A DNA stretch of 35,127 bases from Candidatus Poribacteria bacterium (GTDB taxonomy: Bacteria > Poribacteria > WGA-4E > WGA-3G): contig JAJEET010000089.1 in assembly GCA_022820835.1 (NCBI GenBank), positions 1-35,127 of the forward strand, given 5' to 3'. A program made the translations under genes and the position numbers. The notes below the pieces were generated by a model that saw nothing but the letters and a program-made list of their open reading frames with translations, did no database searches and had not been told where the DNA came from. Within the stretch, counting starts at the first letter, position 1, and every line of letters starts with the position of its first letter. This document shows, one piece after another, positions 1-8,500 of the stretch.

Positions 1-147
1 AGGCAGGGATTGGTAGCGGAGCGGGAACAAATCCAGCGCGAGTGGGAAGAACTTCAGCGCACAAAGCCCCTTCCGCCGAATTTAGGTTTGGACGAGTTCT
101 ACACAGAATGGAAAAAACGTAATAGCACGAAGCCCACACCACCATAG
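1..147 (+). pseudogene. C-terminal end of a coiled-coil paralogue (cut by window start)
   Basis: An open frame runs in from the window edge and ends at TAG 145-147, giving 48 residues of charged, helix-forming sequence that finish in a Pro-Pro tail. It matches 1502-1648 almost base for base, so it is the 3' end of another member of the local paralogue family. Whether the upstream part is intact cannot be seen; I list it as a fragment because the matching copy at 1244-1648 is broken. The function is unknown. Confidence 0.6.
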
Positions 148-185
148 AGGATTTTTAACACCAAGATTTTTAACATCAAATGGAG
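1..185 (+). repeat. C-terminal module repeat, copy 1
   Basis: This block matches 1502-1685 at a constant offset of 1501 through the stop codon, then continues with small indels for about 35 bases past the stop. The coding part is nearly identical, for example the shared segments encoding LVAERE and EFYTEWKKRN. It marks the 3' end of one repeat unit in the tandem array of paralogues. Confidence 0.8.
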
Positions 186-364
186 GTTTATTTTACTGAC
201 AGTCAAAGCCCCGAGTGTACATAGCAAGTTTTGGCTTGCAAGTTACGCCGATGCAGGTCGCATCTGGGCGTTTACCCCGCAAAAAGGTTAGCACCTAACA
301 GGGACAGATTGCCCGACCTTCCTTTTCTGTGTTGCTTGCGGGCAAAACTCCCATAATTTGAATC
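148..364. other. Intergenic spacer with no recognisable gene
   Basis: With the leader that follows, this makes about 305 bases without a coding gene between the stop at 147 and the start at 453. I see no convincing ORF or tRNA. There is a weak 5-bp hairpin (GCAAG, CTTGC) near 225-241. The last 88 bases before the gene are part of the conserved block repeated at 2408. No clear sigma70 promoter was found. Confidence 0.4.
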
Positions 365-592
365 ACAACCACCGCCGTGTCAAAAGCCCCTCTGTCCGGA
401 CGCGGATAGATGCGAGACACAAGCGGATAACTACCCTATAGGAGATACAATCATGATTGGCAAAAGATTTTCCAAGCAATGGATTTTCACATGGATACTC
501 AGTTTTGCCCTCTTTATCCCGACGTTCGCGTTCTTTTCCGGACAGAATCAGGCAAGAAAAGAGAAACGCCTTGAACAGAAAATCCAAGATGA
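365..592 (+). repeat. N-terminal/leader module, copy A
   Basis: This 228-bp block matches 2408-2635 with two mismatches (371 versus 2414, and 478 versus 2521). It covers about 88 bases of 5' region, a good ribosome-binding site (AGGAG, 8 bases before ATG 453) and the first 46 codons, which encode a short basic N-terminus and one hydrophobic segment. Identity stops abruptly after 592, while the reading frames continue into unrelated sequence. Confidence 0.92.
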
Positions 593-1202
593 CGAGTCCG
601 TAGCGATCACCGAGTCAAAGAAACAATTGGCAGAGACCCCTGGAAGTTCTTGTTGCCCGCCCGCTAACGTCTCTGAGTTGAGAGCAGAAGCGAGAGAGGG
701 GTCCACACCGCTCGCTGTAGAACCCTCTGATGTTGACACAACACAGAGCCATTCTGCGCCACTTTCAGCAGAGAAAGTCGTTCCGGATGTGGTTGTTCAG
801 GGATCAGAGCAATCAGAGCGCTTTCGTGAGTGGGAAGGAAAGAATAATGCCCTTCGCGTAAAGTGGAAAGCACACAATACAAGAGGCGATGAACATCTCA
901 GAGATTCAAAATACCAACTCGTTAAGATGTTAATGACGCTTCCTATTGAGACGCGGCGAGGCCTCATTGAAAAAATGAAGTCTCAATTCCCACCGGAGGC
1001 TTGGGATCAGTATGAATCGGACCTCTATAGCATCGGTTTAGATTTTACGACCGAAGTTTCTCCAGAGGCATCTGAAAAACGATTTCAACAAATGCTTTCT
1101 GAAATAACAGATGGGGTTCAGAAGCGAAAAGAACACAGCGAAGCGACCCTTAACCTTTTAGAAGAACAGAGAGCCGTTGATACGCCCGCTCGTGATTTTT
1201 AG
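453..1202 (+). CDS. Membrane-anchored coiled-coil protein, family member A
   Basis: This is a 249-residue protein I do not recognise. Residues 1-9 are basic (MIGKRFSKQ), and residues 10-30 form one hydrophobic segment that may be an uncleaved anchor or signal. The rest is charged and probably helical, with a low-complexity Ser/Glu/Pro stretch around residues 50-110 and a possible coiled coil from about 125 to the end. The first 46 residues differ by one residue (Q9 versus R9) from the protein at 2496, but everything downstream is unrelated at base level. The start is fixed by AGGAG 8 bases upstream. The protein probably faces the periplasm, by analogy with single-anchor proteins; no function can be assigned. 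Confidence 0.7.
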   Translation: MIGKRFSKQWIFTWILSFALFIPTFAFFSGQNQARKEKRLEQKIQDDESVAITESKKQLAETPGSSCCPPANVSELRAEAREGSTPLAVEPSDVDTTQSHSAPLSAEKVVPDVVVQGSEQSERFREWEGKNNALRVKWKAHNTRGDEHLRDSKYQLVKMLMTLPIETRRGLIEKMKSQFPPEAWDQYESDLYSIGLDFTTEVSPEASEKRFQQMLSEITDGVQKRKEHSEATLNLLEEQRAVDTPARDF

Positions 1203-1226
1203 AATACCTACATAAGGAGAACTTTA

Positions 1227-1313
1227 ATGCATTTCTATAATAGGCAGAAATTAGGCATTCCCATGGAGATGCCGTTCTCGCGGATTCAAAGAAACTACGC
1301 GAAAATGTCTTAG
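1227..1313 (+). other. Short start-like ORF ahead of a broken gene copy
   Basis: A strong ribosome-binding site (AAGGAG, about 1214-1219) precedes ATG 1227, which opens a 28-codon frame ending at TAG 1311-1313. This frame runs through DNA that encodes a different, conserved peptide in another frame. The start signal is therefore out of phase with the family coding frame, which suggests a deletion or frameshift joined a translation start to the wrong frame. I do not think it is a real protein. Confidence 0.35.
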
Positions 1314-1648
1314 GGGCTTTTGCGCTTATGCCCCCCGAAGCACTCGAGGTTGAGCGGAAAGAGGCTTTGAAAACGCTGCCTGCCGAGGAGGTCGATAGTT
1401 TTTTTCGGCACGTCGCGGAGTTCGGCACTGTCAAGTGCCCCGAACAGATAGAACAGGATGCACAGGCACTCGCGGAAAACAAAGAAGCTCTGGCGATAGC
1501 GAAGCGGGAATTGGTAGCGGAGCGGGAAAAAATCCAGCGCGAGTGGGATGAACTTCAGCGCACAAAACCCCCCCCGCCGAATTTAGGTTTGGACGAGTTC
1601 TACACAGAATGGAAAAAACGTAATAGCACGAAGCCCACACCACCATAG
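1244..1648 (+). pseudogene. Broken paralogue lacking its N-terminal module
   Basis: The frame ending at TAG 1646-1648 is open back to a stop at 1241-1243, with no upstream ATG in the conserved part; the first usable ATG is 1328. It encodes a segment shared with 3349-3447 (HGDA..LADSKKLREN), then an EALKTLPAE segment shared with the protein at 2496, and a C-terminal tail shared with 1-147. It lacks the hydrophobic N-terminal module found in its relatives. A 106-residue product from ATG 1328 is possible but would be soluble and has no clear ribosome-binding site. It is most likely a truncated, frameshifted family member. Confidence 0.6.
1260..1358 (+). repeat. Middle module repeat, copy 1
   Basis: This matches 3349-3447 at a constant offset of 2089 with scattered substitutions. 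It includes the identical run CCCATGGAGATG and the bases encoding ADSKKLREN. In both places the sequence lies inside a damaged family member. Confidence 0.8.
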
Positions 1649-1685
1649 CGGATTTTTACACCAAGATTCTTACATCAGTGGTGGC
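1502..1685 (+). repeat. C-terminal module repeat, copy 2
   Basis: Second copy of the block at 1-185. It encodes the shared C-terminal tail and the first bases after the stop codon. The insertion sequence begins about 30 bases further on. Confidence 0.8.
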
Positions 1686-1749
1686 TGCGATAGTGGAACT
1701 TGCGGCTAATTAATTGAGGGTGTTTCATAAATAATAGTTGGCAAAAGTC

Positions 1750-1766
1750 AGGATACTGGGTATCCT
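1750..1766 (+). repeat. 7-bp hairpin upstream of the transposase
   Basis: The arms AGGATAC (1750-1756) and GTATCCT (1760-1766) are perfect with a 3-base loop. They lie between the left IS end and the transposase ribosome-binding site, where a stem-loop could restrict translation of read-through transcripts. The role is inferred. Confidence 0.5.
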
Positions 1767-1801
1767 TTCACTTTATACTACATAAGTTGAAGGAGACACC
1801 C

Positions 1802-2372
1802 ATGCAATATCCTGACATAAGAGAGTATGCGGTCAAAAAGCGGGTATCATGGATGGGTTTATGGACACGGACTCCATCTCACCAGCATCCGCAACGGTTT
1901 TCCAGTGATGTTTCAGGTGCTATCCGCCAACGTCAACGAGCGGAAGGTCTTGGATACTAAGAAAGACCGACTTCTTGAAAAAGGCGTGCGATGTATCGTC
2001 GCTGATAACGGATATGTTGATAAAAAACGCCAAGTCGCTTTTGCTGAATACCAAGTGCTTTTGCTGACTCCGAAGACGACTCTACGAGAGGCAAACGCAC
2101 TCTTAGGCGCAGCCCCACTCTATACCGCAACACAAGTTGCCACATGGCGACGCAGGCGAAAAACTGCGATTGAGCTTGAGCCTGTCTTTGATTTGCTGAG
2201 CAGACTCTTGTCAATCACAGAGACACATAAACCTTTACCGATGCGAGGTCTGGCGTATGTTTCCACCTTTTTGGGTGTCGGCGTTTTGTTGTTGCAACTC
2301 GCAATGCTAATGAATGTCCGATGCGGGTTGCCGACGCGAAATGTTACACATATCAAAACTGTCTTTCGATAA
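1802..2372 (+). pseudogene. DDE transposase, N-terminal catalytic part deleted
   Basis: A good start exists (AAGGAG at 1790-1795, ATG 1802) and begins MQYPDIREYA. That frame is out of phase with the main transposase frame, which runs from 1827 to TAA 2370-2372. The main frame shows the SGYHGWVYGHGLHL segment typical of IS4/IS5-type DDE transposases, then VADNGY with the likely second catalytic Asp, and a possible distal Glu in IELEPVFDLLSRL. The helix-turn-helix region and first catalytic Asp expected upstream are absent. An internal deletion near 1826-1835 that also shifted the frame explains this. The gene is not expected to make an active enzyme. Confidence 0.8.
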
Positions 2373-2407
2373 AAAATAACGATTTATGAAACACCCTCAG
2401 TTAAATA

Positions 2408-2635
2408 ACAACCGCCGCCGTGTCAAAAGCCCCTCTGTCCGGACGCGGATAGATGCGAGACACAAGCGGATAACTACCCTATAGGAGATACAATCATGAT
2501 TGGCAAAAGATTTTCCAAGCGATGGATTTTCACATGGATACTCAGTTTTGCCCTCTTTATCCCGACGTTCGCGTTCTTTTCCGGACAGAATCAGGCAAGA
2601 AAAGAGAAACGCCTTGAACAGAAAATCCAAGATGA
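2408..2635 (+). repeat. N-terminal/leader module, copy B
   Basis: Partner of 365-592 (228 bp, two mismatches). It supplies the 5' leader, ribosome-binding site and first 46 codons of the gene at 2496. Its left limit is 8 bases from the IS right end. Confidence 0.92.
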
Positions 2636-3233
2636 AAGGCTGCGGGCGAGAGCGGAAGCAGAGCGCCGAAACGCTGAAAAAGCCGTCCTCGCACAGACCG
2701 CTCCCTTGAACCGACCGACACCGGAAAACGAAACGGAAACCGAACCACAGCCGGATGTCGGTCAGAGTGTGGAAGTCAAGGACGGCGTGGAAGCCGAGTA
2801 CAAGAGACGTGCAGAGACCTTGGCAGCCGCGAGAAAACGTCGCCAATGGGAGCTTCGGAGAGACGCACTCAAGAAAAGGCATCTTGAAAATTCGCGAAGA
2901 TTAAGAGCCTCTGTCCGGGCAACTCTCGCCTCTGCCGATGCGGAACTTGATGCCATGCTCTCGCTCTATGCGCTGATGACACCGGAGCAACTCGAATATG
3001 CGCGTGAGGAGGCGTTGAAAACGCTTCCCGCTGAGAAAGTCGAAGCCTTTTTTGACGCTTTAGCCAACCACCGAACCACAAAGACCCCTGAGCAGCTGAC
3101 CAAAGATGCACAGGACTTCCTGAAATCTCGTGAAGCAAGGAAAATCGCAGACTGGGAAATCGAAGTGGAATCACAACAAATCGCTTTAGAGTATGAAGAA
3201 CTCGAACGCACGGAACCCCCTATACCGTGGTAA
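2496..3233 (+). CDS. Membrane-anchored coiled-coil protein, family member B
   Basis: This is a 245-residue protein of unknown function. Residues 1-46 are the shared N-terminal module, with a basic start and one hydrophobic segment at about 10-30. The rest is rich in Arg, Glu and Ala and strongly helical. A segment around residues 160-215 (EYAREEALKTLPAEKVEAFF and onward) is homologous to the fragment at 1328, and the region ends IPW before TAA 3231-3233. The start has AGGAG 8 bases upstream. Downstream of the stop the same frame continues to encode family-like sequence up to 3470, so this stop may be a later truncation or a recombination join. Confidence 0.7.
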   Translation: MIGKRFSKRWIFTWILSFALFIPTFAFFSGQNQARKEKRLEQKIQDERLRARAEAERRNAEKAVLAQTAPLNRPTPENETETEPQPDVGQSVEVKDGVEAEYKRRAETLAAARKRRQWELRRDALKKRHLENSRRLRASVRATLASADAELDAMLSLYALMTPEQLEYAREEALKTLPAEKVEAFFDALANHRTTKTPEQLTKDAQDFLKSREARKIADWEIEVESQQIALEYEELERTEPPIPW

Positions 3234-3470
3234 AAAACTAAAGAATATACCGCTGCGTCCAGGGAGCGTGCGAAGCGGTATCACGAATGGGAACTTCGGA
3301 GAAAGGACCACAAAGAAAGGGACGAGGCATTGGTTAAAAAAGAATTAGCCCATGGAGATGCTCTTCTCGCGGATTCAAAGAAACTACGCGAAAATCTCTT
3401 AGCGGTTTTTGCGCTTATGTCCCCCGAACAACTCGAGGCTGCAAGGAATAATTATGAAATCCTGTTTTAG
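3234..3470 (+). pseudogene. In-frame continuation or remnant of a family member after a stop
   Basis: Immediately after TAA 3231-3233 the same frame stays open for 78 codons to TAG 3468-3470. It encodes charged helical sequence, including the HGDALLADSKKLREN segment shared with 1260-1358, and then a SPEQLEAAR segment. It has no start codon or ribosome-binding site of its own apart from late ATGs. Its last bases overlap the ribosome-binding site and start of the gene at 3454. It is a remnant of another copy joined in frame, or the former C-terminus of the gene at 2496. Confidence 0.6.
3349..3447 (+). repeat. Middle module repeat, copy 2
   Basis: Partner of 1260-1358 at offset 2089. The copy ends next to the AAGGA ribosome-binding site (3443-3447) of the beta-propeller gene, so the array's last fragment now supplies the translation signal of a functional neighbour. 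Confidence 0.75.
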
Positions 3471-4437
3471 AGAAACCCTCAAAACAATTTGTTTGAGTTT
3501 TGTCTTTCTCTTGCCATTGGCAACGCATGCCAAACCCTCCGGAGAAATCATCTTTAGACACCCTACAGAGCAACGTGAATTATGGATCGGCAACGTAAAT
3601 GATGAACAGAGTGCTCGACCCATTTTCAGACTGCCACATACTATTACAACGTTCTCTATACAAAAAGATGGACGCTACATCGTAGCTGTTGTCAAGGTAG
3701 TCGCTGACGAACTCGGCGTGTTAGCAACTGTTTACGATGTTTATCTCCTTGATAGAAAGCATCCGAATGCAGAGGCGAAAAAACTGACGCAAGGAGAATA
3801 TAGCGAAATCATTGATGCTGATATCTCGCCAGACGGAGATGTGGTTTTCACGAACCATTCTTTCGTTATAATTGGGAAAATACGAGAACGCGGACTCTAT
3901 CTCATTTCAAATCACGAGATAGAGAAAAAAAAACCAATCGCAAAACTGTTACTAAAAGACAATCCATATCGGGTAGACTGGGCACCTGACGGAAAGAAAA
4001 TCGCCTATAGCACAGACACAGGTATTTTTCTCTTCAATACCATTACAAAAGAGGTCTCGCGAATCACCAAAGACGGTGATTTTCCAGTTTTCTCACCAGA
4101 TTCAAAATATCTCGCCTTCCGCACCAGCACAAAACCCTATAAAATTGGCGTTCGTCCCTTTGTGGGACCCCGCCACTTGCGGTACATAGAACCTGAAGAA
4201 GGGCTTTCCATCGATGACCTCACTTGGTCAGCTGATGGACAGTACCTCGTTTACACATTACACAACCATGAACCCGCATACACCAATTTCGCAGTCCACA
4301 TTGAAAGTGGGCGGACTGAACAAATTTTGAAAACGTATTCCAACGGAGGATTGGCAGTGTTTGAATGGACAACGAGGGCGTATGCCCTTGAGCCTGAAGG
4401 ATTACTGACTACCGTTTGGGGAAAAATAAAACAGTAA
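3454..4437 (+). CDS. Secreted TolB/PD40-type beta-propeller protein
   Basis: The 327-residue product begins with a signal peptide (MKSCFRETLK, then a hydrophobic stretch ending LATHA, predicted cleavage near residue 26). The body has repeated PD40-like motifs, such as ADISPDGDVVF, VDWAPDGKKIAYS and PVFSPDSKYLAF, which mark blades of a TolB-type six-bladed propeller. Such domains are usually binding scaffolds in the periplasm or at the surface; the ligand is unknown. I chose ATG 3454 over the earlier in-frame start at 3409 because it has AAGGA 6 bases upstream and gives a proper signal peptide. The gene ends 128 bases before ribokinase, which has its own promoter. Confidence 0.8.
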   Translation: MKSCFRETLKTICLSFVFLLPLATHAKPSGEIIFRHPTEQRELWIGNVNDEQSARPIFRLPHTITTFSIQKDGRYIVAVVKVVADELGVLATVYDVYLLDRKHPNAEAKKLTQGEYSEIIDADISPDGDVVFTNHSFVIIGKIRERGLYLISNHEIEKKKPIAKLLLKDNPYRVDWAPDGKKIAYSTDTGIFLFNTITKEVSRITKDGDFPVFSPDSKYLAFRTSTKPYKIGVRPFVGPRHLRYIEPEEGLSIDDLTWSADGQYLVYTLHNHEPAYTNFAVHIESGRTEQILKTYSNGGLAVFEWTTRAYALEPEGLLTTVWGKIKQ

Positions 4438-4499
4438 AATCGAAAATCATATCAATCCCAAAAATCACAGTTCCGATTCCAACAGTTTCCCATAATCCC

Positions 4500-4529
4500 T
4501 TGACAATAGCACTTTATGTCAACTATAAT
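4500..4529 (+). promoter_or_regulatory. Sigma70-type promoter of the ribokinase gene
   Basis: Consensus -35 TTGACA (4500-4505) and -10 TATAAT (4524-4529) are separated by 18 bp. Transcription would start near 4536, leaving a leader of about 30 bases before ATG 4566. Both hexamers are perfect matches, so this should be a strong promoter. Confidence 0.85.
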
Positions 4530-4565
4530 TGTCAGAAATCGTTAAAAGGGCAGGAGCAAGTTGTA

Positions 4566-5510
4566 ATGAACCGTGCAACACCGAAAGTTACCGTCGTCGG
4601 CAGTCTGAACATTGATCTCGTCTGCCACGCAATCCGAAAACCAGACAAAGGCGAAACGATCATCGGCGATGCCTTCGACATTTTCACAGGCGGAAAAGGA
4701 TTTAATCAGGCAGCCGCCGCAGCACGGTTAGGCGCAGATGTCGCCCTCGTCGGAAGCATAGGCTCAGATCCTTTCGGAGACTTGTTACGCACTGCAATAA
4801 AAAATGAACAGATCAACAGCAGGTTCATCACAAGACGGATGGACATCGGCACCGGCGTAGCGACGATTGTTGTCGAACCGGACGGTGATAACAGTATCAT
4901 TGTTGTACCGCGCGCAAACATGGCGCTCACCACAGCAGATATAGACACCGCCGCCGACTGCATCGCAGACACAGATGTCCTCCTTCTACAATTAGAAACA
5001 CCGATTGCGGCATCCGAACACGCCGCAGCAATCGCCAAACAACACGGGGCAATAGTGGTACTAAATCCAGCACCTGCGCAACCGCTACCCGATAGTCTTT
5101 TGGGGTATGTCGATATCCTCACCCCAAATCAATCCGAAACGGAATTGTTGTCAGGGATGCCGATTAACAGTCACGAAGACGCATGCCGTGCTGCAGAGAT
5201 ACTACGCGGACGCATGGTAGACACCGAAAACAGTGCCGTCGTGCTAACGCTCGGTGGACAAGGCACCTTGATGCTAACAGAGACGACATCAGAACTTATC
5301 CCCGCGCTGCTTGTCCAACCTGTAGATACAACCGGCGCAGGCGATGCTTTTTGTGGCGCACTCGCAACCGCTTTGGCAAGCGGCGAGAACCTACAATCAG
5401 CAGTCGAATTCGCAAATGCCGCAGGTGCAGCAGCCGTCACTGTTATCGGCGCAACACCGTCCATGCCAACACGCACGAAAGTTGAACGTCTACTAAAATC
5501 ACGAAAATAA
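4566..5510 (+). CDS. rbsK: Ribokinase (PfkB family sugar kinase)
   Basis: The 314-residue enzyme phosphorylates ribose at O5 with ATP, feeding the pentose phosphate pathway; it is cytoplasmic. The family marks are clear: GSLNIDLV at 12-19, the glycine-rich GGKGFNQAAAAARLG at 42-56 (PfkB signature 1), NPAPA in the middle, and DTTGAGDAF at 254-262 (signature 2) with Asp260 as catalytic base. The length matches RbsK. A longer reading frame opens upstream, but ATG 4566 is preferred because it sits behind the promoter and has AGGAG about 8 bases before it. There are no rbs transport genes nearby. A related PfkB sugar or nucleoside kinase is possible, but RbsK fits best. Confidence 0.88.
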   Translation: MNRATPKVTVVGSLNIDLVCHAIRKPDKGETIIGDAFDIFTGGKGFNQAAAAARLGADVALVGSIGSDPFGDLLRTAIKNEQINSRFITRRMDIGTGVATIVVEPDGDNSIIVVPRANMALTTADIDTAADCIADTDVLLLQLETPIAASEHAAAIAKQHGAIVVLNPAPAQPLPDSLLGYVDILTPNQSETELLSGMPINSHEDACRAAEILRGRMVDTENSAVVLTLGGQGTLMLTETTSELIPALLVQPVDTTGAGDAFCGALATALASGENLQSAVEFANAAGAAAVTVIGATPSMPTRTKVERLLKSRK

Positions 5511-5559
5511 AAAACAAAATAGAAAATAACACTGGACAATTCACGAAAAGGAAAACAAA

Positions 5560-8500
5560 ATGAAAAAAATAACGCCAAATCGCCTACGAATCCCCTTTCT
5601 GCTAATAAAATCCACCTTTGTAGAACAAATTTTTAGTTTGTTCCGTATTGCAACACATTTCATGAAAACCGGTAAGGCAACATCATTATTTGTAAATGGT
5701 ATTGCAGCGTTAATCATAGTAGGTGTCATCGCGACACCTATTTATGGACTCCAATCTGAGCAAAGCCGAGAAGAAGCCGCCCTAATTGGAAAAGTAAAAA
5801 AAGACTTCGCAAAGGTCCTGCGCGAAAAGAAAAGACCCGCCGAAAAACACCGCGAACTCATCGCCAAGTGGCAGGAACAGGGACAACTTTCTACACTCTT
5901 GACGCTTTATCAAACAGCAAAAGAGAACTCACAAGTCGAGCAGTTCCCCGCTCCAAATATGAAGTCCGCTTTCTACTACGGTTTAGGCTACGTACACGCA
6001 CTTGAGGCTACGAATACCGAAGAGGCGTTTGATATCGCGGTCTCCTACCTACAACACGCCCTTGAGATCGAACCAGACCTGTTTTGGGCACATTTCAACC
6101 TCGGCGGTATCTACCAACAAAAAGGCGAAAACGCATCAGCACTTGCGGAATTTGAGACCTGCGTCCGTTTGAACCCTAACTATTACCCCGTCTACTACCG
6201 CATGGGTGAAATTCACCTGAAACAGCAAAATTACATAGAAGCACTTCAAGCCTTTGAGACTTCACGAAAACTCAATCGAAAATGGGAATACCCACAATAC
6301 GGCATCGGTCTCGTCTACCTCGCACAAGGTGAGACCGACCGTGCCCGCGAAGCGTTTGAAAATCTTACGCAGCAAAAGAAACAGTTCACACCCGCCTACA
6401 TTAAACTCGGACAAGTGCTCGCTACAGAAGGGTTCTTCGATGACGCACTCACAGAATACGCCAAGGCATCGCAATATCAAGACTACGCCGCACAAGATGT
6501 TTACGACCTCGCGGTGATCTTTGACGAAAAAGGCAACACCGAGGGTGCGGTTCAACTCTACCAACGCGCAATTGAGATTGAGCCAACACACGTCCAATCG
6601 CACTTCGCGCTTGGCGAAAGTCTCTACACCAGCGGCGATACCGAAACTGCCCTACACCACTACCAACAGGCACTGACCCTGATGCCAAGTATCAAAGATA
6701 CCTTTTACGAACCGCTGGAACCCTACTTCGCAGGACTCATGACACTCGATCAAGCGATGCCAATTTTAGAGAAAGCGATGTTCGTCCTCCCCGACGACCC
6801 GCGCGCTTATTTTTACGCAGGCACTGTTGAAACCGACGCTGGCAACCTCGACGCAGCCATCAAACACTACGAAAAGACAATCGAAATTATCGAAGCCGAC
6901 GCAAGTCACTTACAAACTGAACTCCTACTTGGAAATTTTAATGACGTTTACCTCAAACTCGGTGAACTATACCACCAACAGGGAGACATAGACACAGCAG
7001 TCCGCTACTTCAGACGTGCTTTGGCGTTGAACCCAGAACTGGCAGATAGATTCATCACGCAAGGACAAACGGCTTTCGACAACGCCAACTATCAAGATGC
7101 CATCGAACCTTTAAATATTCACCTGCTGCTATTCCCGGAAGATGTAAGTGCCAACTATCTCCTCGGACAAAGCTACGAAGCGACTGGCGACGTGGACAGC
7201 GCAATCCGCTTCTACGAACGCACCTTGACATTAGACCCACAACGACCCGATGTGCTTTTCAAAATGGTCTACATCTACCGAGGCAGAGAAGAATATCAGC
7301 AGGCGGTCAACACTTTACAACGGATTATTGAAATCGCACCCGAAACCACCGAAGCACACTACCTAATGGCACTGTCCTATCTTTCGCTAAAACAGTTAGA
7401 CAACGCGCTTCCCGCCTTTCTTGAAACCGTTCGTTTGCGTCCTGACGATGTCGCAGCGCACTATCACGCAGCAATCCTGTTTGAACAAAACGGTGAGATA
7501 GACAACGCCGTTGAACATTATGAAAAAACAATCGCGCTCGATACAACCTTGATTGAAAGCGACATCGGACGGCATCTACAAACCCCGCTGCCGAATGTCA
7601 AAGCGACAGAAGCGGAACCCTTCTTCCGTCTCGGCGCAATCTATCGCCAACGTAACGATGAAGATAACATCATTCGCGTCTATCAACCCGCACTCGAAAT
7701 TGAACCCGAACATCCAGAACTTCACCACCTTCTTGCTGTTATCTTTGAAAAACGCGACGAACGCGAGAACGCAATCCGATACTACGGATTGGCGAACCAT
7801 TACAACCCTGATAACTTCGATTGGCACTACAGTTACGCACGCCTCCTTGATCAGCATGCCGAGACCCTCGGAGAGGACTATCATAAACACGCTGAAATGG
7901 CTGTCACTGAATATACCAAAACTATTGCCTTAAATCCAGACTATGTGGATGCCTATTTCTACCGTGGAATGCTCACACTCCGCTATCGGCAGATTGGCAA
8001 AACGCTGTATCGCTATAGCCAAATTTTAGAGGATTTCAAACAGGTGGCTGAAATGCAACCCAGAAATCTCGTAGCGAACTACAACATCGGTGTCATCTAC
8101 CTCGAAATTGACCGACACCGTCCCGCAAAAGAGACATTTAAACGTATGCTTTCCTATGCCCCCAAATACAGAGGGATCCATCTGCACCTCGGAAAAATCG
8201 CAGAATGGGAACAGGTATGGAAAGAGGCAATCCAACACTACGAAGCCGAAGAAGCACTGATCCAACAGCCACCAGAAAAAGAGGACAGCATCGCCACCCA
8301 GACGTATCAACGCCTCGGTGATCTCTACTACGCTCACGCCTTAGACTACAATAAGGCAAAAGAGGCATTAGAGAAAGCACTCGATTTAGACGATACACAC
8401 GTACCGACACTGCTCGCTTATGGCAACAACCTCTTCAGCATGGATCTACTCGGTGCCGCAGCGGAACAGTTTGAACGCGTCATACAACTCGAACCGGGGA

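Larger units (their letters stand above)
1715..2399 (+). mobile_element. Internally deleted IS element with perfect 18-bp terminal inverted repeats
   Basis: The left end 1715-1732 (TGAGGGTGTTTCATAAAT) is the exact reverse complement of 2382-2399. The 685-bp interior carries one transposase remnant on the + strand. A complete element of this transposase type should be longer, and the N-terminal part of the enzyme is missing, so this is probably a deletion derivative that could move only with a transposase supplied from elsewhere. I could not define a target-site duplication. The right end lies 8 bases before leader copy B, so it inserted within the paralogue array. The family is probably IS4/IS5-like. 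Confidence 0.85.

Noticed and set aside
148..452. Riboswitch ahead of the gene at 453
   Set aside because: The leader is conserved between two copies, but I see only weak hairpins and no known aptamer core.
1715..2399. Target-site duplication of the IS
   Set aside because: Flanks (TAATTAAT on the left, GTTAAATA on the right) share only loose AT-rich similarity and no exact repeat next to the ends.
453..3470. Diversity-generating retroelement or phase-variable array
   Set aside because: No reverse transcriptase, invertase or template repeat is seen; the modules differ by block exchange, not by adenine-directed variation.
1..3470. CRISPR-like array from repeated blocks
   Set aside because: Repeats are long, coding and irregularly spaced, with no short direct repeats separated by uniform spacers.
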